Assembly (NCBI GenBank): GCA_011959805.1 | Contig: BLMC01000012.1 | Location: 1-59,231 of the forward strand | Length of the DNA stretch: 59,231 nt | Direction of reading: 5' to 3' | DNA from: Lachnospiraceae bacterium | GTDB taxonomy: Bacteria > Bacillota > Clostridia > Lachnospirales > Lachnospiraceae | In this document: piece after piece, positions 24,230-33,879 of the stretch | Numbering within the stretch: the first letter of the stretch is position 1 | How the letters are laid out: every line of letters begins with the position of its first letter | Made by a program: the position numbers and the translations under genes | Notes under the pieces: generated by a model | The model's database searches: none | Told to the model about the DNA's origin: nothing | What the model saw: the letters and a program-made list of their open reading frames with translations, nothing else

Positions 24230-24397
24230 CCAATCCTCCTGAAATTTGAATTTTAATAGAAATATTTAATTTCTTGTATTTTTATAATAATATTTGTTTT
24301 TAGATATGTCAAGCAAAAATATTAAAATTTGAATATTTCTATTTATTATTGTTGAAATTGTGGTATAATAATTAAAAATCCAATGCGAGGTGAGAAT
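24230..24397. promoter_or_regulatory. Divergent operator region of E3
   Basis: Inverted boxes AATAGAAATATT (about 24256-24267) and AATATTTCTATT (about 24332-24343), with nearby AAATTTGAAT-type boxes, lie between xis and the repressor. TATAAT near 24363 precedes the repressor gene. They are probable operators for the adjacent XRE protein. Confidence 0.5.
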
Positions 24398-24898
24398 ATG
24401 CGAATAGCGCATTATTTACATGTAGACAAACGTTTGAAGTCCTTCCGTATGGGAGCTGATATGTCTCAAAAAGAAATGGCTGCGAAGTTGGAGCTGTCTG
24501 TTCCGACTTATTCCAATTATGAAAACGGTTATAGTGAACCGCCTATGGAGGTAATACAAAAATTTTGTTCCATTATTGGTATTAAAGAAGAACTATTTTT
24601 TGGATACACAATTAAACCCAACGAAGAATTGAGCATTAACACATATTCAGATATTTTAAAGGTAATTATGGAATTGATAAGAGCAGGTATTCCTGTAGAA
24701 TGTTCCACTTCTGTCAACACAGCTACCCGACGCTTAGTGGCATCTATTAACATAGAAAGTCCGCAGATTGCATCTCTTGTATCTCGTTGGAATGAATTGA
24801 ATAAAGAACTGGAAAGCGAAAAAATTGACAGTGATGAATACAACATATGGATAGACAGTTTGATGAATTCATTTAATATTCCAGTAGAGAACTATTAG
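24398..24898 (+). CDS. XRE-family repressor (E3)
   Basis: A 166-residue protein with an N-terminal XRE HTH (DMSQKEMAAKLELSVPTYSNYE). It shares with the E1 repressor the TYSNYENGYSEPP motif and the overall layout. GAGGTG lies 7 bp before the ATG at 24398, preferred over 24383. It probably represses xis/int from the boxes in 24230-24397. Confidence 0.8.
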   Translation: MRIAHYLHVDKRLKSFRMGADMSQKEMAAKLELSVPTYSNYENGYSEPPMEVIQKFCSIIGIKEELFFGYTIKPNEELSINTYSDILKVIMELIRAGIPVECSTSVNTATRRLVASINIESPQIASLVSRWNELNKELESEKIDSDEYNIWIDSLMNSFNIPVENY

Positions 24899-24938
24899 AA
24901 GATATTTTGAATGTATTTTAATGATGAACAAATTTTTT

Positions 24939-24955
24939 AGAACCATATTAGAACC
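24939..24955 (+). repeat. E3 right arm-type repeats (AGAACC pair)
   Basis: AGAACC at 24939-24944 and 24950-24955 with an 11-bp period; counterpart of 13630-13646. Confidence 0.75.
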
Positions 24956-24988
24956 ACAGAGCATTTTTGAATTGTTTCACAACATAAA

Positions 24989-25022
24989 AAGGCTTTCGGA
25001 GAAATCCCCGAAAGCCTTGATT
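24989..25022. terminator. tuf-type terminator beside att copy C
   Basis: AAGGCTTTCGG pairs perfectly with CCGAAAGCCTT. The sequence is nearly identical to the terminator after the real tuf (44142-44171). Confidence 0.8.
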
Positions 25023-25040
25023 TTATTGAATAAATTGTAA

Positions 25041-25094
25041 TTACTCGATGATAGTAGCCACACGACCAGAACCAACAGTTCTACCGCCCTCACG
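25041..25094 (-). repeat. att site C: copy of tuf 3' end
   Basis: Encodes [17 protein letters not shown] plus stop; the preceding codon (25095-25097) also matches tuf Ile. It is the junction between E3 and E4. Confidence 0.9.
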
Positions 25095-25197
25095 GATTAG
25101 GTTGGGATAGCCTTGTGTGACAGATGGCGTGTTTTCAGGGTTTTCTATCATCATATTTTCTGAAAGTATTGATTTTCTCTGTAGTTTCAAATTTTTT

Positions 25198-25214
25198 GTA
25201 GCCAATTTGTAGCC
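25198..25214 (+). repeat. E4 left arm-type repeats (GTAGCC pair)
   Basis: GTAGCC at 25198-25203 and 25209-25214, 11-bp period; the counterpart at the right end is 44092-44108. Confidence 0.75.
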
Positions 25215-25242
25215 ACTATAACATTTCCCATATAACATATTA

Positions 25243-26580
25243 TTACCAATTTTTAAATATTTCCTCTATTATATATAATATCTTTTTTTGGTAATCACCA
25301 ATTGACTTAATGGTAAAAGCGTAAAACGGTGCATCATAACTATCACTTTCTGCATTTATAATTCCCTGTTTATATTTTTCCCTTGTACCATTAAAAGGTA
25401 TATCAAATTCAACATCCCCCTTAAAGCAACCAATATGTATAAATGCATCAAAAATGTTATTACCACTTTCCAAAACTTTTTCTTTGCTCTTCTTATTTGT
25501 CATCTGTATCTCTTTCCTAGACAAGGTTTTCTTACATTCAATAGCTATTATTTTTGAACAATTATTTTTTTGAACTTCTATTATTAGATCAATCTCCCGC
25601 ACATTATTTTCATCATCATTATTAAAAAAATTAAACCTGCACCCCTTCATGCTATGCATCACATTGTAGCTACCCCAATCCATATCCTGCACAACTCTTA
25701 AAGTAAAATCTTCAAACCAGTTCTGTAAATAATACTTCATTAAACCTGGCTTAAACGCATATACATAAGAATCAATATGCTCATCTTCCGGCACCTCGTC
25801 ATGTAAATATAAAATATTCTTTGTTTTCTCTGGCATACTACTGCTAAGCTTCCAATAAGGCGAAAAGAATTTACTAACCTGTTTTAATGGTTTATCGTCC
25901 CTATACAGATATTCATGGTAAAGTTTTTTACTTAAAAATCCCTCTGCATCAATTTGTCTAAAAATCTTATAAAATGTGTCAAAATTTGTTGGTACTAATG
26001 TTTTTTTCAAAAATTCCTTATCTTGAGCAGAAGGCATTTGTATATCATCTTTAACTTTATAGCTATTTAATCTTATCCATCTAATATCCTCGTCTAAAAT
26101 AAATTTTAAATCTTGTGCCAAACAGTTCTCAATAATACAAGTATATACTTCACTTAAAGTTATCAACGAAAACGCCTTAACTACAATATATACATATTTT
26201 TCATCCATGCTATACCCATAAAGAAAAATATCCTCTTTCATTTCTTTATTTACTTCATATTTAATTACTGCAAAGTCAATAAACCTCGTTCTAAAATCAT
26301 GAAACAGACATTCTTCATTCGGATTTGTATTTTCTTCAAATAATTGTATATATTTTCTTAATTCTTCCGGTGCAATTGTCAAAAACTTTACTTGTGAAAT
26401 TATATCTTCAATCCATAATCGTACATCTATTTCTGACTTTATTGACATTTCAATTTGGAATTGATATTTATATACTTCTGTACTCTTGCATTGTTCATCA
26501 ACCTTTTCGAAAACATAATCACCTATCTTAAAAAAGGCTTCTGGGCAGTCTCCTTGCTTTACTCTAATTTTCTTGTACAT
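25243..26580 (-). CDS. Putative PD-(D/E)XK nuclease of four-gene cassette
   Basis: A 445-residue protein. Most of it is unrecognised, but residues about 325-365 read REIDLIIEVQKNN...KIIAIECKKT. This is the E-x-D...E-C-K pattern of restriction-endonuclease-fold nucleases (NEID/ECK subgroup). AAGGAG precedes the ATG, and the start overlaps the end of the ATPase gene by 17 bp, so it is translationally coupled. It is the last gene of the cassette. A DNA-cleaving effector role is inferred from the motif and the methylase partner. Confidence 0.6.
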   Translation of the reverse strand: MYKKIRVKQGDCPEAFFKIGDYVFEKVDEQCKSTEVYKYQFQIEMSIKSEIDVRLWIEDIISQVKFLTIAPEELRKYIQLFEENTNPNEECLFHDFRTRFIDFAVIKYEVNKEMKEDIFLYGYSMDEKYVYIVVKAFSLITLSEVYTCIIENCLAQDLKFILDEDIRWIRLNSYKVKDDIQMPSAQDKEFLKKTLVPTNFDTFYKIFRQIDAEGFLSKKLYHEYLYRDDKPLKQVSKFFSPYWKLSSSMPEKTKNILYLHDEVPEDEHIDSYVYAFKPGLMKYYLQNWFEDFTLRVVQDMDWGSYNVMHSMKGCRFNFFNNDDENNVREIDLIIEVQKNNCSKIIAIECKKTLSRKEIQMTNKKSKEKVLESGNNIFDAFIHIGCFKGDVEFDIPFNGTREKYKQGIINAESDSYDAPFYAFTIKSIGDYQKKILYIIEEIFKNW

Positions 26581-28171
26581 TTTTGCTCCTTATATCTAAT
26601 CCTTTTAAGAAATTTTCATAAGACTCATATATTTGATCCTTAGTATTAAGATTTCTTTCCATTGTGATTACAGTATCACTATCATAAAAAGTAACATTTT
26701 CATATTTCAAATTCTTACACTCATCAAAATACGGATATAAGACATCTTCTTGCATTGATTCAGATACAAATGAATCCATTCTTTTATCCAAATCTTTTGT
26801 ACTTGGAATATCTGTCGAAATAACAAATATTATTCGTGTATCATTATTTATCTCTACTTCTATTTTACCTTGTTTCCTCGCAATTGATAATACTCTCCCC
26901 CCAACTTGTTCTATTCCTTGCTTTATAACATCACATAATATAGTTTTTTTTGATATTGATGTAGCACACAACCATTTATTTTCGAAATTTATATCTTCCG
27001 CTCCTACCTTAATATTCTGCTTCAAACTCTTCGCATTATTTTTCTTCTTTAATTTAGGAGGCTTATTCCTATAAAAGTCTAATACTCTCATTGTTGCTTG
27101 CGTATATGCTCGGTAATTAGTCTTTCCTCCAATTAGCGGATCTTCATTTATCATTTCCTTTATATCATCAATATATCTATCTAATGCAAGATTATAATAT
27201 TTTTCATACCTTTTCAATATCATCTTAAACAGCCTATCTACCTCTGTTTCTGATGAAAGATCCGATATTTCATATGTCATACTTGCTTTTCTCGACATAA
27301 AAGCTGGATCATCCTTAAATTCTAAGGTATTATCTACAGAATCACTTTCAGCAAAAACCATAAACATATTTTCTAATTTTCTTATGTTATCTGAAAAAAG
27401 CTTTATATCTTCATACATACTATTTCTAGCCTTACTATCTTTCCACAAACAAACATGCTCATATTCATCAAATACAACCACAAGATATAAGTCCCTTTGT
27501 TGAAAATAGTATAAAATTATACGAATAACATTATAATAAAAGTCACTATCCAAATCGTGTTTCTGCAGGTTAAACTTTTTTATATAATCTGCCTCATAAT
27601 TTCTCTTTAAAATTGCAATTGCTTGAATTTTTCTTTCTACGCTTTCACCTCTTGCAATCTCATACAGTAAACGTGCCAATTTTATATCTAATTCATATTT
27701 TTCTACTATCATATTGACAACAGCAATACTTTCATCAGAAATTACCTCTTCTTGAACGCTTTCTACGATATAATTTGCACATTCCATAATTCTCTTTTGA
27801 GAAACACTTTCAAGAATTCTCTTTTTTAAATCTGTTTCTTCTTGCTTTAAAGAAACTATTTTGGCTATAACATTCTCATATTCATTCAAAAATGTATATA
27901 TTGTTCTAATAAAATGTGATTTCCCATTTCCATAGTTACTTTTCAAAAAAACAATTTCAAGCCCCTGTGACTTATTTTCATCAAAAAAATTGCAAAGCTT
28001 TTCAATTATAATTTTTTTAAGTTCATCTTGATTTACTAAAAGTGAGGGACTCTCAGGTGCCGTTCCCATAGCAAAATGTTTTAGTTCAATGCCTAATTCT
28101 TTACTCGACAAAGAATTGAATCTATCATTAAATATCGCCTTGCAATCATTTGCTGTGATTTTCTTTCTCAT
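26564..28171 (-). CDS. P-loop ATPase of four-gene cassette (BrxD-like)
   Basis: A 535-residue protein with Walker A SNYGNGKSHFIRTIY (about 78-92) and Walker B YLVVVFDEYEH (about 233-243), with an arginine-rich sensor region near 285. The layout resembles the DUF2791/BrxD group of large ATPases from phage-defence systems. The C-terminal ~130 residues are beta-rich and unrecognised. It lies 17 bp after the 241-residue protein and overlaps the nuclease gene. It probably couples recognition by the methylase complex to the nuclease; this is inference. Confidence 0.65.
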   Translation of the reverse strand: MRKKITANDCKAIFNDRFNSLSSKELGIELKHFAMGTAPESPSLLVNQDELKKIIIEKLCNFFDENKSQGLEIVFLKSNYGNGKSHFIRTIYTFLNEYENVIAKIVSLKQEETDLKKRILESVSQKRIMECANYIVESVQEEVISDESIAVVNMIVEKYELDIKLARLLYEIARGESVERKIQAIAILKRNYEADYIKKFNLQKHDLDSDFYYNVIRIILYYFQQRDLYLVVVFDEYEHVCLWKDSKARNSMYEDIKLFSDNIRKLENMFMVFAESDSVDNTLEFKDDPAFMSRKASMTYEISDLSSETEVDRLFKMILKRYEKYYNLALDRYIDDIKEMINEDPLIGGKTNYRAYTQATMRVLDFYRNKPPKLKKKNNAKSLKQNIKVGAEDINFENKWLCATSISKKTILCDVIKQGIEQVGGRVLSIARKQGKIEVEINNDTRIIFVISTDIPSTKDLDKRMDSFVSESMQEDVLYPYFDECKNLKYENVTFYDSDTVITMERNLNTKDQIYESYENFLKGLDIRSKNVQEN

Positions 28172-28188
28172 TTATCCATCCTCACATT

Positions 28189-28914
28189 CTATAATTCTTT
28201 TTTAAGTTTTATATGTGTAAATAAATCCTCGTTCAATTTATATGCTTTACATTTACTTGCCCATGCGGGCTTCATTAGAAGTTCTATTTTATATTTTATA
28301 TTTGGTATTTTCAAAACAATCTGCAAAGTCTCCACAACATTTTTATGAGGTTTATTTCTTACAAGAATATTATCAATTAACTCTAACGCAATTGCATCAC
28401 CATAACCTTTTGCTATTTTCAAATATGCCTTTTGCAGGCACTCTTTATATTCTTGTTTCTCATCAATATCTGTTGAACAATCTACAATTTTTAATAGACT
28501 AACAATAGGCCTTATCCACCTAATCAAATTCTGCTTTTCAAGATATGGCTCTTGTTTCATAATTTCAGAAGCAATAATATCTAAATTATACGACTCACTT
28601 TTTTTAATGATTTTCCTTATAGTTCCTATCTCTTTACTTCTATTTTTTTTTACGCACTCTTTTAAAATATGTTTTATACTTTCATCGGATACTTCTTCTG
28701 GAGAATAATTTAACAGAATACATTTATCCCTAATTTCAAAAAGTCCCAGATGGCATAAATTACTCCTATAGTGATGCTGAACTCGAGTTTTGCCTTTTAC
28801 TTCCGCTATTATAGCATCAACGTCTATTAATGTCATCCCATCATGCAATTTATTCAAAATATTTATATATTCATCCACGTTATTAGGCAAATGCGCAAAT
28901 GATGACCAAGCCAT
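28189..28914 (-). CDS. Unknown protein of four-gene cassette
   Basis: A 241-residue protein with no recognised catalytic motif. The first ~75 residues (MTLIDVDAIIAEVKGKTRVQ, then LCHLGLFEIRDKCILLNYSP) look like a winged-helix domain, suggesting DNA binding. The rest is helical. AAGGGA precedes the ATG and it follows the methylase by 5 bp. Position between methylase and ATPase suggests a structural or specificity subunit. Confidence 0.5.
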   Translation of the reverse strand: MAWSSFAHLPNNVDEYINILNKLHDGMTLIDVDAIIAEVKGKTRVQHHYRSNLCHLGLFEIRDKCILLNYSPEEVSDESIKHILKECVKKNRSKEIGTIRKIIKKSESYNLDIIASEIMKQEPYLEKQNLIRWIRPIVSLLKIVDCSTDIDEKQEYKECLQKAYLKIAKGYGDAIALELIDNILVRNKPHKNVVETLQIVLKIPNIKYKIELLMKPAWASKCKAYKLNEDLFTHIKLKKEL

Positions 28915-28919
28915 TTATA

Positions 28920-30269
28920 TTATCCCTTCCTTCTAATATCCTCGTCCAATTTTTCAGTTAAATCATTAAGTAATATTTCTTTATTAGCTCTGCCAGATTG
29001 CGACAATATTTTCATATACTGCTTCGCCCACTGATCTTGCTGTTCTATATTAGGCACAAAAACGGTTATGTTGCTTAATTCCTCGCATGTAATATATCTA
29101 CTACATGAACCTTTAGATGCCCCCTTCAGTTGCCTTTGCCCGATATCAGTAGCCAAAAACAAAGCCATGTAATATGGATTAACATCTTGAAGGCATATCG
29201 CATAAACACAATCGCTAAAAGTCATTCTTGGATATCTTTTATGTACAATTGCAACCTTTCCTATGCATCCTCGTCCTACTCTGCCAATCAACAATTCCTT
29301 TTCATGTAAAAATGCGTCATCAAAATAATGTGTATCGTTATTCACAAATCGTGGTGTATTATTATCAATATACAGTTTTTTAACATCTGTAGTATGTATG
29401 TACCTTTTTCCATCCTTACAAACAAGTTCTTTATGTTTTGTAACAGTTTTTCCTCTTCTACAAGAATAGATATATTGCTTAAAACTCGTTTTAGTATACT
29501 GAGAGTTATTTTCAAACACTCTATTTTTCTCCTGCACATCTTGATATTCTATATCCCAACGATTACTCACCTCTATATTGGCTCGCACCAAATTACACGT
29601 ATTATAATTACTATCTAAATATTCTATACAAATTTCACCTTGCATATTCTTTTCACATTTATTTTTTTTCTTCATAAGAATCAAACATGTGTCGGCATCT
29701 ATTTTTTCAAAACATCCATCAAAAATCTTAACTATTTTTAAAATTTCCACTTTTTTAAGTAATTCCATTCTAAATTTAGCATAAGAATCGGACGATAAAA
29801 AACCATATGGCAAAATTATACATATATATCCGTTACTACGCACAATATCTATATATTTTAATAAAAATCTAATTTCTATAGGCAACAAATATCTTTGCGC
29901 ATCCTGTATTAATACATATTTTTGATCAAAATAATTGAATGGTGGGTTCGCAATTGCTAAATCAAAACCCCTTCCAGTCACAATATTATTATATTTGTCC
30001 CATTTGTCTAGTTTACAAGATAGGCTATCTCCATGAAATGTATTAATATATGGACTTTTTGTCCGAATCTTTTTTATCAGTATCTTATCTATATCCACAC
30101 CGTATAACTCTGCATTATTCCATCTTTCCCTTGCCTCTTCCAATAACCCACATTCCCCCATTGAAAGATCTATAACATTGGTTATAATTTCTTCTGGAAT
30201 AATACTAACCATATATTTTGCTAATTTTTGAGGGGTAAAATATTGCTTATAATCTTTTACCAAGTTCAT
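28920..30269 (-). CDS. N6-adenine methylase with specificity region
   Basis: A 449-residue protein. It has FTPQKLAKYMVS, a weak motif I (VIDLSMGECGLLEEA, lacking the usual G-x-G), an acidic ELYGVDID motif II and NPPFNYFD as motif IV. The C-terminal ~170 residues look like an HsdS-type target-recognition half (ELLIGRVGRGCIGKVAI, SRYITCEELSNITVFVP, QQDQW). One polypeptide thus combines methylation and specificity, like the modification half of a Type IIG or BREX-like enzyme. It is the first gene of the cassette. The degenerate motif I leaves AdoMet binding uncertain. Confidence 0.7.
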   Translation of the reverse strand: MNLVKDYKQYFTPQKLAKYMVSIIPEEIITNVIDLSMGECGLLEEARERWNNAELYGVDIDKILIKKIRTKSPYINTFHGDSLSCKLDKWDKYNNIVTGRGFDLAIANPPFNYFDQKYVLIQDAQRYLLPIEIRFLLKYIDIVRSNGYICIILPYGFLSSDSYAKFRMELLKKVEILKIVKIFDGCFEKIDADTCLILMKKKNKCEKNMQGEICIEYLDSNYNTCNLVRANIEVSNRWDIEYQDVQEKNRVFENNSQYTKTSFKQYIYSCRRGKTVTKHKELVCKDGKRYIHTTDVKKLYIDNNTPRFVNNDTHYFDDAFLHEKELLIGRVGRGCIGKVAIVHKRYPRMTFSDCVYAICLQDVNPYYMALFLATDIGQRQLKGASKGSCSRYITCEELSNITVFVPNIEQQDQWAKQYMKILSQSGRANKEILLNDLTEKLDEDIRRKG

Positions 30270-30341
30270 CTTTCATTCATTTCCTTTTTGTTTTCAAAGT
30301 TACTCACAAGAGCTATCGAGTATATGTTTTCATTAAAATTA

Positions 30342-30548
30342 TTATCCATATATATTATTGTTTATATCCTTATTGTTTACAATTCCACCCATCTTCTCAT
30401 AATAATCATCAATATACATTTCCAAAGCCCTCTCCACCGCCACAGTTTTTGGTTGTCCGGAATCTTCACAAAATTTGCTTAATTTCTCGAAGATTCCTTT
30501 CTCCAACCGCACACTGACTGGCACATTATCCTTTTTCGCCCTTGCCAT
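30342..30548 (-). CDS. Ribbon-helix-helix-like small protein
   Basis: About 68 residues: PVSVRLEKGIFEKLSKFC then TVAVERALEMYIDDYYEKM, the strand-helix-helix pattern of CopG/RHH DNA-binding proteins. GGAGGGC precedes the ATG at 30548, and the gene overlaps the end of the large helicase gene by 23 bp, so it is translationally coupled. It may be an autoregulator of the system. No toxin partner follows it. Confidence 0.65.
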   Translation of the reverse strand: MARAKKDNVPVSVRLEKGIFEKLSKFCEDSGQPKTVAVERALEMYIDDYYEKMGGIVNNKDINNNIYG

Positions 30549-33500
30549 TATTTTGCCCTCCATAAATCTCCGATAATTTCTGTTCTAAAGTTCCTTCTTT
30601 TGCATATTTCAGTGCATCAACCTGTTGGAAATTATGCTTAATAAGCGTATCTCCCTTTGCAAACCCAAGAATATAGCTAAGCGCAATCCGATAAATAATC
30701 TCCGTCGGTGCCAACCCATACACCTGGTTTTCAAAAATATGCTGCAATCTCGCTTCATCTTCGGGATACAGATTTCTCATTGTTTCACTTTGATAGAGAC
30801 GTTTCACAATTTCCGTTATATACATCCCCGATTTCATATACGGATCTATAAATGTTTTCTCTGCATCATCAAAACATCCGGGATTTTCCTTCTCTAACAT
30901 ATCGACCATTTTCTTCACAACCCACTTCGGTGTAAATATCTGATTCGTTTTCTGTGGCGGTATGTAATCAAAAATATCCTCTATGTTTTCCTCATTAAAG
31001 TAATCCGCCAGTTTTTCTTTTACACGCAAAAACTCTCTTACAGAGTCATCAAACACAACCGGATCAAAGAGCTTGCCCTCAAAAATTTCTTTTTTTCCTG
31101 TAACAGCATTAATATAGGAACCTCCATCACGCAAAAAGCAGAATTGCTCTAATGTAATGCTTGTAACTTCCAAAAACACATTATCTGGTATAATCTGGTC
31201 AAAATTTGCAAGAGTTACTGTATCATCTCCATACGCCATTAAAAATGACGGTATTGTCCTTGAAAATCCTCGAAGATGATCTCGAACCGTGTCCTCATAT
31301 CCCTTCTTCTCCTGCTCTTTTTTCTTTGTTTCCACAGTTTTAACAACTTCCTGACTTGCAGACTTTACAAATTCATCCACTGAATCTTTCAGTGTCGCAA
31401 TTAAGGATTCCGTTGCTTTCTTCTGTCGTTCATCATAATCTCTGTTTACCGCATACCAGTCGGTAGATTCCCTTACACAATTTTCAAGCAGCTCTTGTCG
31501 TTCCTTTTCAATTACCTTCTGGGTAATCGAATAATCAGCATATGCTTTATCCACAAGCCGATTTGCATCTTCTTTCATTTTGCTCTCAATACGATTCTTA
31601 TCAGACACTTTCATATCTGAGCCATACTCTTCTTTTGCAGTCTCTACAATTGATTTTACCGCCTGTGTATGAAGCAACTTTTTAAACTTCTCAATTGGTT
31701 CTTCTGAAACTTCCTCATTTTCCACTGATATTTCATCTATGGCAGTATGCAGGCAATCTGGTACTATTTCAAATATTTTATTACCAAATATTTCAGCCGA
31801 TTTACCAATAACATACCCTTCTTCCAATGATACGTTCCCATTCTCGTCCAAAGACAACTCTTTGCCTGTTGATGGAGTAATATCCACTCTGCTCTTTTGC
31901 TCTTGTATTGGAGTAAAGTTTTGGATAATGTCAATGACCTCCTGTGGCGCATGGAATACGTTAGATATATTTTGAAAAAGAAAATCACTCATAAATCCAC
32001 GCTTTACTACTTCCTGAGATTTGATTTTTCTTGGAATCGAGAGAACTTTTTCAGCATCCAGTTCTACCATTTCTCCCGTTTCATCTTCTCCTATAACCGG
32101 GAAAAAATTCAATAGATTTTTAATATTCTCTTTCCTTTTATCAGAATCTCCTTTTCCCTCTGAAGTTTCTGTCGATAGGTCATTTGCAAACTTTTCATAT
32201 ATAATCAAAGTCCTTGCCGGATCAAAATCAAACACATATGCGTTCTCTTTCCGGTAAAACTCTCCATTATTTGAAAATAAACAGGGATTTTGTGAGCGAA
32301 ACGCTGCCTGCATATATAATGCAGGACTTTTAATATTGCTGAGCATAAGTACCGCTGTCCATTCAGGAATCGTAATTCCTGTAGTCAACTGCCCTACTGA
32401 AAGGGTAATCGTCTTTTCATATTTGCGAATGGCGTCAACTACCTTATCATATGATTTTTCTGTATCATCCTCATCATCCAATCGCCCGTCTCCTGCTGCA
32501 AGAATAATCTTATATTCGCCAAATACAGGATGTGCTTCCAGTTTTTTAGCAAGTGCTTTTGCACTGTCTACCCGATTTAAGAGCCAAAATGTATGCTTCA
32601 ACTCTTGCCGCAGTTCTTCTGTCGAAAATGGAAATTTCGGTTGTGTAGTCATGGCATCTAAAAATTTATCAACAGAACTCTCATGTACAAACTTCTCATT
32701 TCGCGTTTCAAAGAATACATTCAAATCAAAAGCATATTCTTCCGTTTCTCCCTCAATCTCTATACCTTGCTGTAATTCATCCTTAATGATTTCAGACATC
32801 TGATAAGTATAAAGATTTAACTTAGGCAGGTTTTCATATGGATTCTGATCTCCAATCTCGCCTACCCACTCTCTTTTTGCTTCTTGTTCATCTGCATATG
32901 TCCAATTATAGATTGCATCCTCTGAAAATTTATCATTTGCAAGTGCTTTAAATGGTGTACCCGACAAATGGAGTGTAAATTTTCTTTTTATACGATTAAA
33001 TGCAATGTCCGTCTTATAGGTATCAACACCTTCATGTGCCTCATCAATCACAACAACATCCCATGTCTGTCCCTTTTTCGGATCATCACTGACTTCTTCG
33101 AGCTTATCATACTGACCGCCAAAATAAAGAGAGCCTTTTAAATCCTGCAAACTGACAAATTCAATACAACCATGCTCAATATTTTCAATAATAATCTTTT
33201 GAATATACTCTTTTCTCGTCATAACATATGGTTTACCTACAAGTGCCGCCACATGACTGACAAAATAGTATTCTGATTCTGCTCCCAAGAACTGAACATA
33301 ATCTGAATACCAGCTATTTGCAATTGCCGGACGATTTGTAACGATTAAAACATTTTTGGCTTTTGTTTTCTTGCAAAAATCATATACGGAAAGTGTTTTG
33401 CCAAATCGCGGCTTCGCATTCCATAAAAACTCACCCTTTTCATGAGCATTAAAATAGTCTATCGTCTTTTCAACTGCCTCTAACTGTTCATTTCGTAACT

Positions 33501-33879
33501 GATAGGGCATAACGGTATCAGGAAGATCCAATACTCCATGATTGGATTTAAAATCATAGAAATGCCCTTTCGATTCTGCACCGTTCACATGAAACCATTC
33601 TGTATGTTCTTCCCGCTCAATGTCTAATTTCTGTAAGTAAGCATGAAAATCCGTATCCTTAAATGCTTCTCCTGTACCATCTTCATAAATAGCATTTCCC
33701 CGCCATTCCTCATGAAATCGCACATCTACCGTATGTGTCTGCTGCTTTAAGCGTTTTTCAACACCCTGCTCTGTATATCCAATCTTTGTCCAGCCATTGT
33801 GCCTCGCAATTTCAGGAGTGGAGTAAGCATAAATCATCGGCACAATTTTCTTTGTGGTCTTTAGCTTGATTTCTGCCAT
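30526..33879 (-). CDS. GIY-YIG-like/SF2 helicase with partial methylase domain
   Basis: A 1117-residue protein. Residues about 15-60 (YAYSTPEIARHNGWTKIGYT) resemble a T5orf172/GIY-YIG nuclease domain. An SF2 helicase follows: PRFGKTLS (motif I), VVIDEAHEG (II), LSGTPFKAL (III), MQAAFRSQNP (VI-like). Near residues 990-1090 comes IFTPKWVVKKMVD and IDPYMKSGMYITEIVKRLY, a methylase motif X/I region but without the NPPY motif. NPPY is supplied by the upstream gene (33879-34907). A probable restriction subunit; start and stop of the two genes share one base. Confidence 0.75.
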   Translation of the reverse strand: MAEIKLKTTKKIVPMIYAYSTPEIARHNGWTKIGYTEQGVEKRLKQQTHTVDVRFHEEWRGNAIYEDGTGEAFKDTDFHAYLQKLDIEREEHTEWFHVNGAESKGHFYDFKSNHGVLDLPDTVMPYQLRNEQLEAVEKTIDYFNAHEKGEFLWNAKPRFGKTLSVYDFCKKTKAKNVLIVTNRPAIANSWYSDYVQFLGAESEYYFVSHVAALVGKPYVMTRKEYIQKIIIENIEHGCIEFVSLQDLKGSLYFGGQYDKLEEVSDDPKKGQTWDVVVIDEAHEGVDTYKTDIAFNRIKRKFTLHLSGTPFKALANDKFSEDAIYNWTYADEQEAKREWVGEIGDQNPYENLPKLNLYTYQMSEIIKDELQQGIEIEGETEEYAFDLNVFFETRNEKFVHESSVDKFLDAMTTQPKFPFSTEELRQELKHTFWLLNRVDSAKALAKKLEAHPVFGEYKIILAAGDGRLDDEDDTEKSYDKVVDAIRKYEKTITLSVGQLTTGITIPEWTAVLMLSNIKSPALYMQAAFRSQNPCLFSNNGEFYRKENAYVFDFDPARTLIIYEKFANDLSTETSEGKGDSDKRKENIKNLLNFFPVIGEDETGEMVELDAEKVLSIPRKIKSQEVVKRGFMSDFLFQNISNVFHAPQEVIDIIQNFTPIQEQKSRVDITPSTGKELSLDENGNVSLEEGYVIGKSAEIFGNKIFEIVPDCLHTAIDEISVENEEVSEEPIEKFKKLLHTQAVKSIVETAKEEYGSDMKVSDKNRIESKMKEDANRLVDKAYADYSITQKVIEKERQELLENCVRESTDWYAVNRDYDERQKKATESLIATLKDSVDEFVKSASQEVVKTVETKKKEQEKKGYEDTVRDHLRGFSRTIPSFLMAYGDDTVTLANFDQIIPDNVFLEVTSITLEQFCFLRDGGSYINAVTGKKEIFEGKLFDPVVFDDSVREFLRVKEKLADYFNEENIEDIFDYIPPQKTNQIFTPKWVVKKMVDMLEKENPGCFDDAEKTFIDPYMKSGMYITEIVKRLYQSETMRNLYPEDEARLQHIFENQVYGLAPTEIIYRIALSYILGFAKGDTLIKHNFQQVDALKYAKEGTLEQKLSEIYGGQNNGKGEKG

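Larger units (their letters stand above)
13527..25094. mobile_element. Element E3: mobilisable element with retron/R-M/SEFIR cargo
   Basis: Bounded by tuf 3'-end copies at 13473-13526 and 25041-25094, about 11.6 kb. From the left: arm repeats, a minus-strand cargo operon (SEFIR protein, PstI-type endonuclease and methylase, reverse transcriptase, XRE protein, small peptide, ncRNA), the palindrome, mobilisation genes, AAA ATPase, integrase, xis, repressor, arm repeats, terminator, att. The backbone is parallel to E2; the cargo is not. Confidence 0.85.

Noticed and set aside
25041..25238. A 65-residue minus-strand ORF ending in the EF-Tu C terminus
   Set aside because: Only the last 18-19 codons are tuf-like; the rest is element end sequence. 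It is an att copy, not a gene or a second tuf.
30526..33879. Classic Type I HsdR or Type III Res subunit
   Set aside because: The helicase motifs fit, but the N-terminal GIY-YIG-like part, the methylase-like C terminus and the split methylase partners do not match the standard subunit plan.
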